Source of the DNA: Spirochaeta isovalerica | Lineage (GTDB): Bacteria > Spirochaetota > Spirochaetia > DSM-2461 | Reading direction: 5' to 3' | DNA length: 64,000 nt | NCBI RefSeq assembly: GCF_014207565.1 | Contig: NZ_JACHGJ010000001.1 | Coordinates: 868,001-932,000 of the forward strand | Part shown: piece after piece, positions 24,994 through 33,505 of the stretch | Layout: each line of letters starts with the position of its first letter | Position numbering within the stretch: position 1 is the first letter of the stretch | The notes under the pieces: generated by a model | Database searches by the model: none | What the model was told of the DNA's origin: nothing | Seen by the model: the letters and a program-made list of their open reading frames with translations, nothing else | Made by a program: the position numbers and the translations under genes

Positions 24994-25978
24994 TAATTTT
25001 CCCCGGTATTTCTATAATATCCTTTTCCAGATCTATGAGCTTCCCCGGTTTCAGAAAGACGATCTGAAACTTCCAGGGATTATGGATCTGTACAAAATCC
25101 CCTTCGGCCCTTAGTCTATATTTTTCAGTGATGATCCGATGTCCTCCGAAATAGAGCGAATTTGCCGCAGCATCATCAGAAAGGTAATGATCCAGCATCT
25201 GCCGCACACCGCCCACTTCAGCTTCGCCATTGGCTGTCCATGTCAATCCATGCACGGCCTCTCCGTCATAGGATGTAATTTCTTCGTCATCGAAAAACCG
25301 TTGAGGCTCGGCATGGGATATCAGGAAATTATCACCGATGGCCAGCAGAGGGAGGGATTTTTCAAATACAGAATATCTCCTGAGAAAATCCTCACCCATA
25401 AACTGGAGAACCCAGTTACGCACCATATCGCCTTCGAAGGCAAATTTTCTGAAGGGGTGATTTCCTCCCCCCTCTTCATTACCGATATTTTCATGATTTC
25501 CTTTCAGAAAGTGAAAATTCCGGGGAAATGCACACTTAAGTTCCATAATCATTTCCATGAGGCCGAGACTTTCTCTCATTTCCTCATCCATGTGATGATG
25601 TTTCTTAAAACCTTTCTCATATTCATGGAAAGCTTTCTGCCATCTGTCCTTTGCATCGAGCTCCCTGTGGAATCCGTCTCCCACACAGAGAACCTGGAGT
25701 TTCTCTTCAGACATAAGCTCGAAGAAATCCCCTTCATCGCTTTGAAGATTAACCAGTGAGCCGATAAAATTCATCCGCGCATGCAGATCGGGCACAATGA
25801 TGGTCGGTATCCCCTTTAATAGATGGACGATTCCTCCCGGACCGCCGTCGCTGCGCCGGGGTCTGACCGGTTCACTCTCTGATTCAAAAACCTCTATGCA
25901 CTTCTCCACTTTCTGAAGGTATTCGAGAGGATCGGGAACACTTTGTCTCTGCAGTATTGTTGTAATCTGTTCCTTCAT
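24986..25978 (-). CDS. PPP-type metallophosphatase (probable Ser/Thr phosphatase)
   Basis: 330 residues, cytoplasmic. The metallophosphoesterase motifs are present as PDLH (63-66, for GDxH), GDGFHR (100-105, for GDxxDR), KGNHEN (159-164) and LISHAEP. The first motif has Pro instead of Gly, and the second has His where Asp is usual. It precedes the kinase and shares an 8-bp overlap with it, suggesting a kinase-phosphatase pair that sets the phosphorylation of the FHA partners. Confidence 0.88.
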   Translation of the reverse strand: MKEQITTILQRQSVPDPLEYLQKVEKCIEVFESESEPVRPRRSDGGPGGIVHLLKGIPTIIVPDLHARMNFIGSLVNLQSDEGDFFELMSEEKLQVLCVGDGFHRELDAKDRWQKAFHEYEKGFKKHHHMDEEMRESLGLMEMIMELKCAFPRNFHFLKGNHENIGNEEGGGNHPFRKFAFEGDMVRNWVLQFMGEDFLRRYSVFEKSLPLLAIGDNFLISHAEPQRFFDDEEITSYDGEAVHGLTWTANGEAEVGGVRQMLDHYLSDDAAANSLYFGGHRIITEKYRLRAEGDFVQIHNPWKFQIVFLKPGKLIDLEKDIIEIPGKING

Positions 25979-25986
25979 AACGACTT

Positions 25987-26514
25987 CTATAGAACGATTG
26001 TTTTATTGACGTCGATAAACTCTTCGGCAATGATAAGAGTGGCTTCAGATATTTTTTCACTCTGATCTTCTATGGCGACTTTATCGGTTATTCGTGCAAT
26101 CCTGTAGGCTGGTGAGCTCTGTTTGATCGGTCCTACAGAGAATTCAACCGGCTCTCCTTTCCGTATTGTACTTTTTAAAGCGCTTCCTGTTTTCTCTGCT
26201 TTTTCCGGGACATCCTTTCTCATTCCGACGCTGACGTAGAGAACCGTACGTCCTTCTTCTGTCAGCGGTCCAGAACCGATAAGCGATCCGGAATAGGTTA
26301 AAACCATAAAACCGCAACTTTCATCGATCGCAATTTCTTCAGTTTCCTCCATGTCCATCCGGGATATCTGTTTTGAGAAAGAGCTTTCTTTCTCTTTCCA
26401 GGCGGAAGCAAGTGTTTCAAGAGATGATTCATTCTGCTCCATACCGCTGCTCTGAAGGATCAGCTGTAAATGTTCCTGTATATTCTTTTCCAGTGAATCG
26501 TATGTACCGGCCAT
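25987..26514 (-). CDS. Hypothetical protein heading the kinase/phosphatase operon
   Basis: 175 residues, cytoplasmic, with a helical N-terminal half and a strand-rich C-terminal half (GFMVLTYSGSLIGSGPL, VLYVSVGMRK, PVEFSVGPIKQSSPAYRIARI). I do not recognise it. AGGAG lies before the ATG. It ends 8 bp before the phosphatase gene, so it is the first gene of the signalling operon and a candidate regulator or substrate. A TATACT hexamer lies upstream near 26550, without a clear -35. Confidence 0.75.
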   Translation of the reverse strand: MAGTYDSLEKNIQEHLQLILQSSGMEQNESSLETLASAWKEKESSFSKQISRMDMEETEEIAIDESCGFMVLTYSGSLIGSGPLTEEGRTVLYVSVGMRKDVPEKAEKTGSALKSTIRKGEPVEFSVGPIKQSSPAYRIARITDKVAIEDQSEKISEATLIIAEEFIDVNKTIVL

Positions 26515-26660
26515 TGGATACTCCTGTAAATTAATTTCGGATTTCTATCAGTATAATCCATTTCTTCGACTAATACACTCTATCTGTATCTGCGGGAAAA
26601 TTCTTCCCTTCCAAAGGAAATGGTACCAAACGGCATAGAATTCTCATTTCAAAAAAGAAG

Positions 26661-26689
26661 TGTACCAGATCCTTTATTTTGCATATAAT
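26661..26689 (+). promoter_or_regulatory. -10 element (TATAAT) just before the RtcR-like gene
   Basis: A perfect TATAAT at 26684-26689 ends 8 nt before the ATG at 26698, with a weak -35 (TGTACC, 26661-26666) at 17-nt spacing. No Shine-Dalgarno sequence is present, so the mRNA may be leaderless. Confidence 0.45.
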
Positions 26690-26697
26690 TCTCTTAT

Positions 26698-28047
26698 ATG
26701 AAAAACATTCTTATCTCCTTTATCCGCAACGAACATCTTGAAAATCAGAAAGTTGACAATTATGAGGATCTGGATATTTCCCGGGTTACGGAAAGGCACA
26801 ATATCGACCGGATTTTTCTTTTGACAAATCAGGACAGAGAGCAGTCGATATTCTTTAAAAACTGGATTGCAGAAAAACTGGAGAAAGATGTCAAAGCCGT
26901 AACCCTCGAAAAGGGATCGGAAAAATATATTCTCGGTAAAATCGAAAGCATTATAAAATACATCCTTCTGGCCGAAGAGGGTCATGCCTCTTTTGTTTAT
27001 CTGCCGGGAGCCAATACATTACAGATAAATCTCTGGGAAATCGTCGACAAGACAATCCATAAGGGAAGCATTATATATCCTCATATGATAGATTTCGAAC
27101 CGGATGTTCAGGCTTCGGAGCCCCATGCGGAAATGGAAAGGGTTAAAGATATCCCGAAAAGAAATACGAAGCCTCTTCCCAAACCAACTCCGATAAAAGA
27201 AAAGAAGATTTTCACTGTAAATGCAACAGATATTCCGGAAAAGAAAAACACTTCCTTTAAAGTGAAAGCCGCAATAGAAAAGGGAGCAAATCTTCTTGTC
27301 TGGGGAGAAGAAGGAACAGGCAAGACTACTCAGATTAAAGAGGCAGTAAAAAATCTGTCGATTTCCTATCATTCTATCAACTTCCGTTCGGTTAATCCCG
27401 CAGCTTTTGAAGAAAAGACTTCAGAAATATCAAAACTGATAAACGAAGGTGATACCAGAACATTTCTCTTTCTCAATATTGAAGTGCTGCCTTTTTATAT
27501 TCAGGAGCAACTTGCGGAATTCAATGGAATTCAGATCATTGCTACCGCCAACATAAGGGAGAAGAGTGATCTGGAAAAAATCAACCGCCGTTTATATTAT
27601 CTGATAAGCAAAAGCTTAATACTTCTGGAACCATTGCGGGGCAGGAAAGATGAACTTCCAGAATTGATTGCTGGCATATTGAAAAAAAACGGCAGCAGTT
27701 CGGTTTTTTCCGATAAAGCTCTGGCGTATCTGGAAAGACATAACTGGCCCGGAAACTTTAACGAATTGAACTCTCTCATATCCAGAGTTTCGGGTGAATC
27801 CGTTCCGGTTATTACTGAAGATCTGGTACGGAATTCCCTGGACAGACAGGAGAGCCGCCTCAATCAGTGGAGAGATATTCCTATGGGCGAAAACTTCAAT
27901 CTGAATGATGTTCTGGGAGAAGTGGCCATGCACTACATTATGGAAGCCCTGGAAATATGTAAGGGGAAAAAGTCCAAAGCCGCCAAAATGCTCGGCTTTT
28001 CAAATTATCAGACTTTAAGCAACTGGATGAACAAGTACGGGAAATAA
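26698..28047 (+). CDS. RtcR-like regulator: CARF-like N-domain, degenerate AAA+, Fis-type HTH
   Basis: 449 residues. Residues 1-130 look like a Rossmann sensor of the CARF/RtcR kind: NILISFIRN, RIFLLTNQD, VKAVTLEKG, and FVYLPGANTLQINLWEIVD where RtcR has its GTP-x-M motif. A Lys/Pro linker follows. The AAA+ part has Walker A GEEGTGKT (203-210), but the sigma-54-contacting GAFTGA loop is absent and Walker B reads LFLN (257-260) instead of LFLDE. A C-terminal Fis-type HTH (about 415-449, KSKAAKMLGFSNYQTLSNWM) is present. It cannot be an ordinary sigma-54 activator. It is divergent from the kinase operon and convergent with tetR. Confidence 0.75.
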   Translation: MKNILISFIRNEHLENQKVDNYEDLDISRVTERHNIDRIFLLTNQDREQSIFFKNWIAEKLEKDVKAVTLEKGSEKYILGKIESIIKYILLAEEGHASFVYLPGANTLQINLWEIVDKTIHKGSIIYPHMIDFEPDVQASEPHAEMERVKDIPKRNTKPLPKPTPIKEKKIFTVNATDIPEKKNTSFKVKAAIEKGANLLVWGEEGTGKTTQIKEAVKNLSISYHSINFRSVNPAAFEEKTSEISKLINEGDTRTFLFLNIEVLPFYIQEQLAEFNGIQIIATANIREKSDLEKINRRLYYLISKSLILLEPLRGRKDELPELIAGILKKNGSSSVFSDKALAYLERHNWPGNFNELNSLISRVSGESVPVITEDLVRNSLDRQESRLNQWRDIPMGENFNLNDVLGEVAMHYIMEALEICKGKKSKAAKMLGFSNYQTLSNWMNKYGK

Positions 28048-28058
28048 TCAGTTAATTT

Positions 28059-28697
28059 TCAGGTAAAGGCTTTACGGATGAATTTCATAATCTGATCGAC
28101 AAGCATCTCATCGTTCTCCCAATCGTCTCCGATATAAATTTTCATGCGGTTTCTATAGTACTCCGATGCATAGGAAAACTGCAGGGTGAGAAACAGATTA
28201 TCGAGACAGAAGGCGAACATTCCCGGATGGATGGATGGATCTATTGAGCCCTCTGCTACGGCTCTCTTAATCAGATCGCGATAACACCTGGCTGATACAG
28301 TTTCCAACTGGTGAGACAATTTGTCGGCCAGAGCGGTATTTCCTTCAGTCGTCAATTCATTGTACAGATTTATGATCTGGGGATTTTCCTTTGAATGCTC
28401 CTGTATGATTCTCAAGATCTTCTCAATTTTTTCAAAGAACTCCAATCCGCTGTTCATTACATCATCCAGAGTTGACTCCAGGACTTCAACAGAACGGTTT
28501 ATGACTGTGAGGAAAATATTTTCTTTTGTTGTAAAATACTTATATAGCGAGCCGACACTGACTTCCAGCTTCTCGGCGATAACGTTTACATTGGTGCCGC
28601 TGTAGCCGTAACGGGAAAATTCCTCAGTCGCCACGTTGAGAATACGTTCTTTTTTATCAATTGATATGCGATCGAAAATATCGTTATGAAATTTCAT
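28059..28697 (-). CDS. TetR-family transcriptional regulator
   Basis: 212 residues. The N-terminal HTH is classical: KKERILNVATEEFSRYGYSGTNVNVIAEKLEVSVGSLYKYFTTKE. The C-terminal ligand domain is helical and variable. The ligand and targets are unknown. It ends 11 bp from the end of the convergent RtcR-like gene. There is no Shine-Dalgarno sequence, and a TAATAT hexamer ends 6 nt before the ATG. Confidence 0.93.
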   Translation of the reverse strand: MKFHNDIFDRISIDKKERILNVATEEFSRYGYSGTNVNVIAEKLEVSVGSLYKYFTTKENIFLTVINRSVEVLESTLDDVMNSGLEFFEKIEKILRIIQEHSKENPQIINLYNELTTEGNTALADKLSHQLETVSARCYRDLIKRAVAEGSIDPSIHPGMFAFCLDNLFLTLQFSYASEYYRNRMKIYIGDDWENDEMLVDQIMKFIRKAFT

Positions 28698-28703
28698 GAA
28701 TCA

Positions 28704-28732
28704 ATATTACAAGTTTAGATGCTTTTTTTGAA
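28704..28732 (-). promoter_or_regulatory. Promoter of tetR, leaderless arrangement
   Basis: On the minus strand: TTCAAA (28727-28732), a 17-nt spacer and TAATAT (28704-28709), with the ATG 6 nt after the -10. A start at or beside the ATG is predicted. Confidence 0.5.
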
Positions 28733-28753
28733 GGGAATAATAAAAAAGGAAAT

Positions 28754-28954
28754 TTAATTTACTGGAGGGGGGATTATGTTATCCAGTTCCTTAGGCGATA
28801 AATAATTAAGAGAGGTAGCAATTTGTCCGAACAAGCGGGAATCACCGAATTCCTGTCGTAAAAGAACAACATGTACGTTTTTTTCCGTCAGAAATCCTTT
28901 ATCAACGAGAGCCTGCCCTATTTTTTTCTGTTTCGAATCGGGATCTTCGAACAC
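28754..28954 (-). CDS. Very small MshEN-like protein
   Basis: 66 residues. KKIGQALVDKGFLTEKNVHVVLLRQ and LFGQIATSLNYLSPKEL follow the helical pattern of the MshEN/T2SSE N-terminal domain, some members of which bind c-di-GMP. It is only about half the length of a full MshEN domain and the glycines are partly lost. The start is GTG at 28952-28954 with AGGAAG upstream. It lies 35 bp after the PilZ gene on the same strand, so a c-di-GMP link is possible but unproven. Confidence 0.6.
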   Translation of the reverse strand: MFEDPDSKQKKIGQALVDKGFLTEKNVHVVLLRQEFGDSRLFGQIATSLNYLSPKELDNIIPPPVN

Positions 28955-28989
28955 TTCCTCTCCCTCACAAGAAAAAGATAATAAATGTT

Positions 28990-29736
28990 TTATTCCGAGG
29001 CAAGCTTTTCTATTTTTTCCAGAACCTGCTGCCTTGTCAGTTTGAAAATAATGCTGTTCAGTTTATTCAGATTTCCCCCTCCCCGTCTCGATGAGAAAAC
29101 AAGAACGAACATATTGGTATTCTTAAATGTCCGGCGAATGAGAAAATTCCCTTCCAGACTGAAAATCTGTTCGCGTATTATGATTTCAATTGTCGTGCTT
29201 TTACCGGAAACATCTATATCATCATGGCGGTCGAATGAGCATGACATTCCGGAAGCGCTGATATCGTGAATCACTCCCGTTCTCCAGTTCTGATGAATTT
29301 TCATCCTGAAAACTGCAATGCGGCTGTTATGGCTTCCGAAACGTATATAGCTGCGAAGCCCCCAGATATTCAAGTCATCGACAATGGACTTCATCCTATC
29401 TTTATCTTCAGACTCTTTCCTGGTGAGAAAAGAGATCTTCCTGTCAAATGGCGGTACTCGCGATTCAGAATCCACTATAAAAATACGGATCAGATGTTCG
29501 CCGCAAATATCAATAATTTCCCGGCAGTAAGGTTCGATTTTATAACAGTCAGGAAAAGTCGAATAATCTATAAGAAGAATGCTTTTGTCCTGCTGAAGCA
29601 GAATCTTCTTAACAAGTCCGGGTTCTTCCAGGATAAATGATTCGCAAATTTCACGTTCGACGAGCTGGTTGATCCTTATCCGGTCGCTTTCGCCGGGTAG
29701 GAGAAAAAATATGCGGGCGTCAATTGTTCTGGTCAT
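28990..29736 (-). CDS. PilZ-domain protein
   Basis: 248 residues. The C-terminal half is a PilZ-like barrel with NWRTGVIHDISASGMSCSF (the D/NxSxxG motif) and FKNTNMFVLVF. The N-terminal half (about 1-120) is a separate alpha/beta domain (RIFFLLPGESDRIRINQLVE) resembling a receiver-like or YcgR-like module of unknown type. The RxxxR part of the c-di-GMP site is not obvious. A TATAAT hexamer ends 6 nt before the ATG. The gene follows the RelA/SpoT gene by 35 bp on the same strand. Confidence 0.8.
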   Translation of the reverse strand: MTRTIDARIFFLLPGESDRIRINQLVEREICESFILEEPGLVKKILLQQDKSILLIDYSTFPDCYKIEPYCREIIDICGEHLIRIFIVDSESRVPPFDRKISFLTRKESEDKDRMKSIVDDLNIWGLRSYIRFGSHNSRIAVFRMKIHQNWRTGVIHDISASGMSCSFDRHDDIDVSGKSTTIEIIIREQIFSLEGNFLIRRTFKNTNMFVLVFSSRRGGGNLNKLNSIIFKLTRQQVLEKIEKLASE

Positions 29737-29742
29737 GTTTTT

Positions 29743-29748
29743 ATTATA
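29743..29748 (-). promoter_or_regulatory. -10 element (TATAAT) 6 nt before the PilZ ATG
   Basis: A perfect TATAAT on the minus strand, 6 nt before the start codon, with no ribosome-binding site. The -35 region is poor, so the call rests on the -10 and its position. Confidence 0.4.
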
Positions 29749-29771
29749 GATGCTGCGGTGCTATCTTTCCT

Positions 29772-31031
29772 TTAAAAATTCATTTTGGACTGAATGAGTT
29801 CGCGAAAATGTTTTGCTTCAGGATAATCGGGTCTTAAGGATAATGCGGAGCGGCAGTCATTCATTGCCGCAGGGTAATCACCAATATGAAAATATACCTG
29901 CGCCCTGCTATAAAACACATATGACTGATAGGGATTGATGGAAAGGCTTTTATTAAAATCATTCAGAGCTTTTGTATAATTCTCATTGATACTGTAAACG
30001 ATTCCTCTGTAATAGTAGGTCTTATCGTTTTCCGGTTCTCTTTTCAACGCTTCGGAAAAGTCTTTTTCCGCCAGATCATACAGGGATTTTCCGAAAAAGG
30101 CCATGCCCCGGTGAACAAAGATAACCGGTTTAACATAATCCTGGGGTTTCATATCCAGGATTTGGGTGTAGATGGATATCGCCTGATCGAAATCCCCTTC
30201 ATTGTGGGCATAAAGAGCTTCGAGAAGCATATTATCAATGTTTCCAGTTTCGATGGGACTTTGCTTTCTGAATTTATTCTTATCGAGATCAGGATATTTT
30301 CTGCGGTTTATTTCATTGTAATCGAGTTGCCCGTTGTAGAGTTCTTCCGCTTCGTGCTCCACTCTTCTGTTAAAAGTAAAACGCCTTTTATTCAATTCCG
30401 CATGTAGCTGACGCTGATAATCACGGATTTCCTGGAAAATAATATCGGAAAGGCTCAGGTTGGCATTCAATGCAGCCAGTTTTCTTTTAAGCGGTTCGTC
30501 ATAAGGAGAAAACTCCGCTTTGTAAACCAGCTCATGCTCTACTTCCGCCCAGGCATCCTGAAGAATTGTCCTGATCTGAACTTCGCAGCAGAAACTGTTG
30601 TCAACACTGTACTTTGTTCTCAATTGTTCCGGAATCTCTATAAGAAAGTGAATGGATTCATATCCGAATTCCCGGAAAGAGAGGTTTTCCCCTTTCCGCT
30701 CCTCTTCAATGACAGTGCAGTAATTCCTGATGAAAGCTTCGACAGTTTTGACATCTTCCATAAAGGGACAGATTATTCTGAGCCCCATAATGTCTGTCAG
30801 TGTAAAAAGTGCTTTGTCAAAATCAATATTTTTGGCAAGGACTTTCATATAGACGCTGTCAAAATCCTTGACTCTGTTTTTTAATGTGACATGGAGTGAT
30901 ATTTTCTTTAATTCACTTCTGAAATCATGCTGAAGATCATATAGGAGATGTTCGAATTTATCACGGTATCGGGTGTACTGCTCTTCCAGCTCCTTCCGAT
31001 CGGGAATGGATATCAGCTCACTTTCGCTCAT
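29772..31031 (-). CDS. RelA/SpoT-domain alarmone synthetase with C-terminal TPR repeats
   Basis: 419 residues. The synthetase domain (about 20-200) has ISLHVTLKNRVKDFDSVYMK, DIMGLRIICPF, FGYESIHF and CCEVQIRTILQDAWAEVEHELVYK, the RSH synthetase signatures. There is no HD hydrolase domain. The C-terminal part (about 270-415) is a run of TPRs (YYYRGIVYSINENYTKALNDFNKSL and similar). It would make (p)ppGpp from GTP and ATP, with the TPRs giving partner control. A TATAAT hexamer ends 6 nt before the ATG. Confidence 0.9.
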   Translation of the reverse strand: MSESELISIPDRKELEEQYTRYRDKFEHLLYDLQHDFRSELKKISLHVTLKNRVKDFDSVYMKVLAKNIDFDKALFTLTDIMGLRIICPFMEDVKTVEAFIRNYCTVIEEERKGENLSFREFGYESIHFLIEIPEQLRTKYSVDNSFCCEVQIRTILQDAWAEVEHELVYKAEFSPYDEPLKRKLAALNANLSLSDIIFQEIRDYQRQLHAELNKRRFTFNRRVEHEAEELYNGQLDYNEINRRKYPDLDKNKFRKQSPIETGNIDNMLLEALYAHNEGDFDQAISIYTQILDMKPQDYVKPVIFVHRGMAFFGKSLYDLAEKDFSEALKREPENDKTYYYRGIVYSINENYTKALNDFNKSLSINPYQSYVFYSRAQVYFHIGDYPAAMNDCRSALSLRPDYPEAKHFRELIQSKMNF

Positions 31032-31037
31032 AGCTCA

Positions 31038-31043
31038 ATTATA
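31038..31043 (-). promoter_or_regulatory. -10 element (TATAAT) 6 nt before the RelA/SpoT ATG
   Basis: A perfect TATAAT on the minus strand, 6 nt before the start codon, with no Shine-Dalgarno sequence. The -35 is weak. Confidence 0.4.
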
Positions 31044-31109
31044 GCATATTCACAATAAAAATCAGAAACAAAAGGGCTGAAAATAAAACTATTTCCAGTC
31101 CCTCTGATT

Positions 31110-32387
31110 TTATAATATACAAACAGCCCCTTTCTGTCTGATTTTCAAAGGCGTAACCGATTTTGTCCCGAAAAAATGCTCCATATAATTTCGGAACCTC
31201 TCAAACTTGTCTTTTTCTATATAGACCTGGACAGTACCGGCAAAGCCGCCTCCATGGACTCTTACTGCGCCATGGAATCCATCAAATGCTTCTGTAAGCC
31301 CTATGGCAAGAGACACTTTCTGTATGGTGTCATACTTAGATGTGAAGACATTCTGCAAGTACTTGAAAGAAGAATCACCTGATGCTTTTACAGAATCCAG
31401 ATATCCATCGAGTTCATTGCACTTCAGACTGTCCACCATCCGATCCACACGGTCATTTTCCATGAGGAAATGGAGCACTCTCAATACTGCACGATCTCCC
31501 AGCCGGGATGAAAGTTCGGGGATTCTTCTGAAAAAATCTTCCTGATTTATTCCGCGGCAGACGTCCTGGCCGAAAGATTCTGCCACGCTTTTCATTTCCT
31601 TCGGAATAGCCGCATAATCATCGGTCAGATCAGCATGATCTCCACCGGTATCTATAACCAGCAGCTTGTATCCTTCTTCCTCAAACGAATAATGAAGGGA
31701 TTCGATAATCGGCCTTCCGGGGTCAGCAAAGTCGATGGCAACGATTCCCCCATATGCACAGGCCACTTGATCCATCAGACCGCATGGCTTATGAAGAAAA
31801 TCATTTTCCGCTTTCTGCCCGACAATGGCCAGATCAACGGCATTTACCGAATCGTCATTAAAAAGAACGCCGAGAATTTTCCCCAGAAGAACTTCGATGG
31901 AAGCCGAAGAACTCAACCCTGAGCCGATAAGGACATCACTGGTAATAAAAGCATCGAACCCTCCGATTTTAAGCCCTTTGCTTTTAAAAACTGATAAAAT
32001 TCCCCTGATAAGAGAACTTGTCGCCCTTTCCCCTTTCGGCTCTTCTTCGAGAGCATCGATCTCTACAGAAAATGGTCCGGAAAATCCTTCGGACCAGACT
32101 GTCACCGTACCGCTGTGATTGGGAGCGACTACGGCCAGAGAATCGAGCTGTATTGAAGCAGCCAGAACTTTTCCGTGATTATGATCGGTGTGATTCCCAC
32201 CCAGTTCCGTCCGCCCGGGACTGCTGATGATCCGGATATCGTTATGACCGAACCGGGAGGTAAATTTTTCGACCAGACTCATGTATCTTTTTTTCTGGTA
32301 GACATAAGCATCCTCACCGTAAAGTTCGTGCAGGATTTCTTTCAGATTATCTTTTTCAAGCTGGGACAGCACGTCTTTATTTTTCAT
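31110..32387 (-). CDS. galK: Galactokinase
   Basis: 425 residues. GHMP-kinase motifs are present: SSPGRTELGGNHTDHNHGKV (the galactokinase signature, usually GRVNLIGEHTDYN), VLIGSGLSSSASIEVLLG (ATP-binding loop) and RVHGGGFAGTVQVYI near the C-terminus. It phosphorylates galactose at C1 using ATP. It overlaps the galT stop by one base (TGATG), so galT and galK are coupled. The Leloir epimerase galE is not in this window. Confidence 0.94.
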   Translation of the reverse strand: MKNKDVLSQLEKDNLKEILHELYGEDAYVYQKKRYMSLVEKFTSRFGHNDIRIISSPGRTELGGNHTDHNHGKVLAASIQLDSLAVVAPNHSGTVTVWSEGFSGPFSVEIDALEEEPKGERATSSLIRGILSVFKSKGLKIGGFDAFITSDVLIGSGLSSSASIEVLLGKILGVLFNDDSVNAVDLAIVGQKAENDFLHKPCGLMDQVACAYGGIVAIDFADPGRPIIESLHYSFEEEGYKLLVIDTGGDHADLTDDYAAIPKEMKSVAESFGQDVCRGINQEDFFRRIPELSSRLGDRAVLRVLHFLMENDRVDRMVDSLKCNELDGYLDSVKASGDSSFKYLQNVFTSKYDTIQKVSLAIGLTEAFDGFHGAVRVHGGGFAGTVQVYIEKDKFERFRNYMEHFFGTKSVTPLKIRQKGAVCIL

Positions 32388-33424
32388 CAGTTCTTCTCTC
32401 TATAGTGAACGGAAGGCAGTTCCCGCAGAATGGATGCGCTTGATTCGGCAGTAATATCGCGCTGAGCCATAGCCATCATTTCATATCCAACCATAAATTT
32501 CTTCACCTCTGCACTTCTGAGAAGAGGTGGAAAGTAATGCATGTGAAATGTCGCCCAGGGATGGTCTTTACCATCAGTCGGTTTCTGGTGGAGCCCCATG
32601 GAATAAGGGAAATCGGTCTGAAAAAGGTTATCATAACGTATACCCAGAGATTTCATTATCTGAGCCAGATCGGCGACTTGTCCAGCAGACAAATCCGAGA
32701 CCGATTGAATCTGCTTTTTAGGGAGAATCATTGTCTCATAAGGCCAGACTGCCCAGAAGGGCACAAGAACAGCAAAACTGTCGTTCTCAATAACAAGCCT
32801 TTCGCGGGATTCCAGTTCAGCATTGAGGTAGTCAATCAGCATGGGAGTACCGTTTTCATCATAATAGCTCTTCTGATTTTCCAGTTCTTTTGCAGGGAGG
32901 TCCGGTATGTGCTCATCAGCCCAGATCTGACCATGAGGATGGGGATTGGAGCATCCCATTGCCGCTCCGTGGTTTTCAAAAATCTGTACATGATTGATGA
33001 AATCTTCAGAGCCCAGTTCTTTGTATTCCTTCTGCCACAATTGAATGACCTTCACAATGTCCTTCTCTTCCATGCGGGGAAGTGTCAGATCGTGCCTGGG
33101 GGAAAAACAGATTACTTTGCATATTCCTCTTTCGCTTTCAGCTTTGAAAAACCGGGAATCTACTGAATTCTGTTCTGTATTCGGCAGTAGAGCAGCAAAA
33201 TCATTGATAAATGAATAAGTTTCACTGTAGTCGGGAGTCTGCACTCCTCCTGCCCGACTGTTCCCGGGACAGAGATAACAGTTCTCATCATGGCGGGGCC
33301 GCTGTTCTCCTGAGGAATTTTCCCGTTGTCCCTGCCAGGGTCTCTTTGTCCTGTGGGGTGAGACCTTAATCCACTCACCGGTTAAGATGTTATATCTTCT
33401 ATGCGGTTTATCCTGTAAAAACAT
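32387..33424 (-). CDS. galT: Galactose-1-phosphate uridylyltransferase
   Basis: About 345 residues from the ATG at 33424, chosen because GGAGGAAAT precedes it; the upstream open frame is rejected. The catalytic HPHGQ motif is in CSNPHPHGQIW. Zinc-site Cys and His residues and the R-rich start (HRRYNILTGEWIKVSPHRTKRPWQG) are present. It exchanges UMP between UDP-glucose and galactose-1-phosphate. It is the first gene of galT-galK, with a strong promoter and palindromic operator upstream. Confidence 0.96.
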   Translation of the reverse strand: MFLQDKPHRRYNILTGEWIKVSPHRTKRPWQGQRENSSGEQRPRHDENCYLCPGNSRAGGVQTPDYSETYSFINDFAALLPNTEQNSVDSRFFKAESERGICKVICFSPRHDLTLPRMEEKDIVKVIQLWQKEYKELGSEDFINHVQIFENHGAAMGCSNPHPHGQIWADEHIPDLPAKELENQKSYYDENGTPMLIDYLNAELESRERLVIENDSFAVLVPFWAVWPYETMILPKKQIQSVSDLSAGQVADLAQIMKSLGIRYDNLFQTDFPYSMGLHQKPTDGKDHPWATFHMHYFPPLLRSAEVKKFMVGYEMMAMAQRDITAESSASILRELPSVHYREKN

Positions 33425-33443
33425 ATTTCCTCCATCCTCACTA

Positions 33444-33459
33444 ATGTACACGCGTACAT
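33444..33459. promoter_or_regulatory. Palindromic operator, probable LacI-family binding site
   Basis: ATGTAC-ACGC-GTACAT, a 16-bp imperfect palindrome with a central CG, the usual layout of LacI/GalR operators. It covers the predicted transcription start of galT and touches its -10 hexamer, so binding should block galTK transcription. The divergent lacI-type gene is the obvious candidate regulator. Confidence 0.7.
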
Positions 33460-33486
33460 ATTATGTTTAAATTCTTAACCTGTCAA
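33458..33486 (-). promoter_or_regulatory. Sigma-70 promoter of galT-galK
   Basis: On the minus strand: a perfect TTGACA (33481-33486), a 17-nt spacer and TATAAT-like TAATAT (33458-33463). This is the best promoter match in the window and lies about 33 nt before the galT ATG. Confidence 0.85.
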
Positions 33487-33505
33487 CAAAGAGTCTCTGT
33501 CTGAA

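Noticed and set aside
31073-31104. Possible terminator after galK
   Set aside because: The two arms (AGGGCTGAAAAT / ATTTCCAGTCCCT) pair only with bulges, and the T run is broken.
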